Assembly (NCBI GenBank): GCA_026394015.1
Contig: JAPKZA010000235.1
Location: forward strand, 25,534-89,533
DNA: 64,000 nt
DNA from: Acidobacteriota bacterium
GTDB lineage: Bacteria > Acidobacteriota > Terriglobia > Bryobacterales > Bryobacteraceae
Direction: 5' to 3'
Part shown: positions 62,834 through 64,000 of the stretch, piece by piece
Layout of the letters: every line of letters starts with the position of its first letter
How positions within the stretch are numbered: the stretch's first letter is position 1
The notes under the pieces: model-generated
The model's database searches: none
Told to the model about the DNA's origin: nothing
What the model saw: the letters and a program-made list of their open reading frames with translations, nothing else
Translations under genes and position numbers: made by a program

Positions 62834-63312
62834 TGGCTGAATTGAGCCGAGCGGAGTCGATTTACAAAGTCCGAGAGCTGCTGCAGGACACGCGGATTTG
62901 CATGTTGACGACGTTACAACAAGACGGCACTCTGCATAGCCGACCGATGGCGCTGCAATAGGCGCCGTTTGATGGAGACCTGTGGTTCTTTACCCAACGC
63001 TCGTCCGGGAAAGCCGGTGAGCTTGCCGCAAAAAGAGTGGTGAGTGTGACGGCGCAAAGCGCGGACCTGAAGAGCTTCCTGGCCCTGCGGGGGTTCGGAT
63101 ACATGGTCGTCGACGAGGCCAAGAACGCAGCCCTCTGGAACCCCGCCTACACAGCTTGGTTCCCCAAAGGGTTGAACGATCCCGAATTAGCTCTGCTACG
63201 GGTGGAGACCCAAACGGCTGAGTATTGGGCGTCGCCGGGCGGGGTGGTTACCTATCTCTACAATCTAGTGACTGGCGGGCGGTCCGATGAGCACGCCAGG
63301 CTAGAGCTCTAG
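62833..63312 (+). pseudogene. pyridoxamine-5'-phosphate-oxidase-like protein interrupted by an amber codon
   Basis: A single 160-codon frame with one TAG at 62959-62961. MAELSRAESIYKVRELLQDTRICMLTTLQQDGTLHSRPMALQ-stop-APFDGDLWFFTQRSSGKAGEL...SFLALRGFGYMVVDEAKNAALWNPAYTAWFPKGLNDPELALLRVETQTAEYW is a complete general-stress-protein-26-like flavin-binding split barrel. The stop replaces a residue that is Gln or Glu in relatives. Both halves remain conserved. An ATG for the second half is far downstream (63037 is a GTG/ATG candidate). Start overlaps the small membrane protein stop. Confidence 0.8.
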
Positions 63313-64000
63313 TTGGGAAACTGGCTCGCGTCGATGCCGGGGATGACGCGAAGCCCGTTCTTGTAGTACAGCTTCTTCAGGACTTCGTCGGGCAGGTCCA
63401 TGCCGTACATTTTCCAGAAGGCATGGCGTTTGCGGTAGTAGTCGAAGTACTCGTCGCCGGTCTCGAAGACGCGGAAGTAAGTAAAATACTCGCTCACTTC
63501 CCAGATGTCCTTGCCGAACAAGACGCGGTCCTGATACTTCGTGAAGAACGCCCGGGCTGTCCGGGGCTGGCGGCCGAGTTCGGCCAGGATGGCGCCGACT
63601 TCCCCAAGCATGTTGGGGTACTTGTCCATTAGCTTGCCGAGTTGACCGAGATCGCCGCCGAGCCAGCCGAGGTGAGCGTTGATGAAGGTCGTCTTCGGGT
63701 GGCGGCCGATGCGCGAATAGAGTTCGCCCATTAGCGTCTCCCAGGTGGGGTACTTCTCTGGTGGACGATAACGGCTCGGGAATTGCTTCAGTTCGAGCCA
63801 GCGCTCGTTGTCCTTGTCCCAGGGTTGGAAGAACTGGCGGGGCTCGGCGGTGTGGATCAAAACCGGCACCTTGTACTTGGCGCAGATCTCGAAGGCCTTG
63901 TCGAAGCGGGGGTCGTCGATCTTGATCCGCTCGCCGCTCTTGATGCGAAGGTCCATGCCGAAGTTCTTGAAGAACTTCAAGCCTTGGGCTCCATTTTTGA
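63309..64000 (-). CDS. amidohydrolase-family (TIM-barrel metal-dependent hydrolase), 5' partial
   Basis: The frame remains open past the right edge (KNGAQGLKFFKNFGMDL reads in from 64000), so the 5' end is outside. 230 codons are visible: VPVLIHTAEPRQFFQP (metal His), KTTFINAHLGWLGGDLGQLGKLMDKYPNMLGEVGA (second His), KYQDRVLFGKDIWEV (Asp) and a C-terminal helix. This is the amidohydrolase_2 group, including decarboxylases of aromatic acids and related hydrolases. The apparent start at 63980 is a TTG artefact. Stop overlaps the broken PNPOx gene stop as CTAG. Confidence 0.88.
   Translation of the reverse strand, partial: KNGAQGLKFFKNFGMDLRIKSGERIKIDDPRFDKAFEICAKYKVPVLIHTAEPRQFFQPWDKDNERWLELKQFPSRYRPPEKYPTWETLMGELYSRIGRHPKTTFINAHLGWLGGDLGQLGKLMDKYPNMLGEVGAILAELGRQPRTARAFFTKYQDRVLFGKDIWEVSEYFTYFRVFETGDEYFDYYRKRHAFWKMYGMDLPDEVLKKLYYKNGLRVIPGIDASQFPN

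Noticed and set aside
1..64000. Global reassignment of UAG to an amino acid
   Set aside because: UAG is the normal terminator of many intact genes here (for example the ankyrin, UnbV-associated TPR and DUF4097 genes), so four interrupted genes do not support a changed code.
1..64000. CRISPR arrays, rRNA operons, complete insertion sequences
   Set aside because: No regularly spaced direct repeats, rRNA-like sequence or transposase genes with terminal repeats were seen on reading either strand.

Overview
The window is high-GC, tightly packed bacterial chromosome. The gene set points to a soil Acidobacteriota of the Solibacter/Bryobacter kind: two Oar-type TonB-dependent receptors with an N-terminal carboxypeptidase-regulatory domain, several hybrid histidine kinases, two Tat-style sulfatases, two SMP-30 lactonases, a cytochrome c/PQQ dehydrogenase, an FG-GAP/UnbV plus TPR pair, and many toxin-antitoxin (TA) loci. 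This assignment is an inference from gene content; no rRNA or marker phylogeny could be run.

Layout. 1-8.7 kb: RND pump (5' end outside the window) with a DUF2892 partner, a large outer-membrane receptor, an amber-interrupted pirin with its MarR regulator, and an SMP-30 protein. 8.8-11.8 kb: NarL-type two-component pair and a small secreted protein. 11.8-17.2 kb: sulfatase, RES/DUF2384 TA pair, second Oar-type receptor. 17.2-22.2 kb: a three-gene signalling unit made of a TonB receptor, YfiR and a CHASE8 hybrid kinase. 22.2-32.7 kb: frameshifted acetyltransferase, secreted beta-propeller protein, ankyrin protein, Phd antitoxin with a toxin stub, DUF1801, lycopene-cyclase-like protein, secreted protein of unknown function, second sulfatase, DinB and a clan-A glycoside hydrolase. 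32.7-41.1 kb: a decayed accessory stretch with broken TA modules, a kinase fragment, an ABC ATPase fused to a binding-protein tail, a triplicated secreted protein opposite a TetR gene with twin operators, and a LysR/cupin pair. 41.1-46.8 kb: methylmalonate-semialdehyde dehydrogenase and iron alcohol dehydrogenase, two PH-domain proteins, HtpG. 46.8-54.4 kb: PQQ dehydrogenase, a propeller hybrid kinase, RlmA-like methyltransferase and an SDR, in a block whose strand composition is reversed. 54.4-64 kb: a probable AhpD-like selenoprotein, gluconolactonase, DUF6351 hydrolase, UnbV and TPR proteins, VapBC, a DUF4097 protein, an Hsp15-like S4 protein, two further pseudogenes, and an amidohydrolase running off the end.

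Main points. The strongest single observation is the in-frame UGA at 54701-54703. It sits exactly where the second redox cysteine of the AhpD motif belongs and is followed at SECIS distance by a perfect 6-bp hairpin, so the gene is probably read through to a 198-aa selenoprotein. Other notable points are the YfiR/CHASE8 kinase/TonB receptor unit, repeated loss of toxins beside recognisable antitoxins, a chimeric transporter gene left by an in-frame deletion, several genes interrupted by amber codons or homopolymer indels, and convergent gene pairs that end in a shared 4-nt stop overlap at nine of fifteen junctions.
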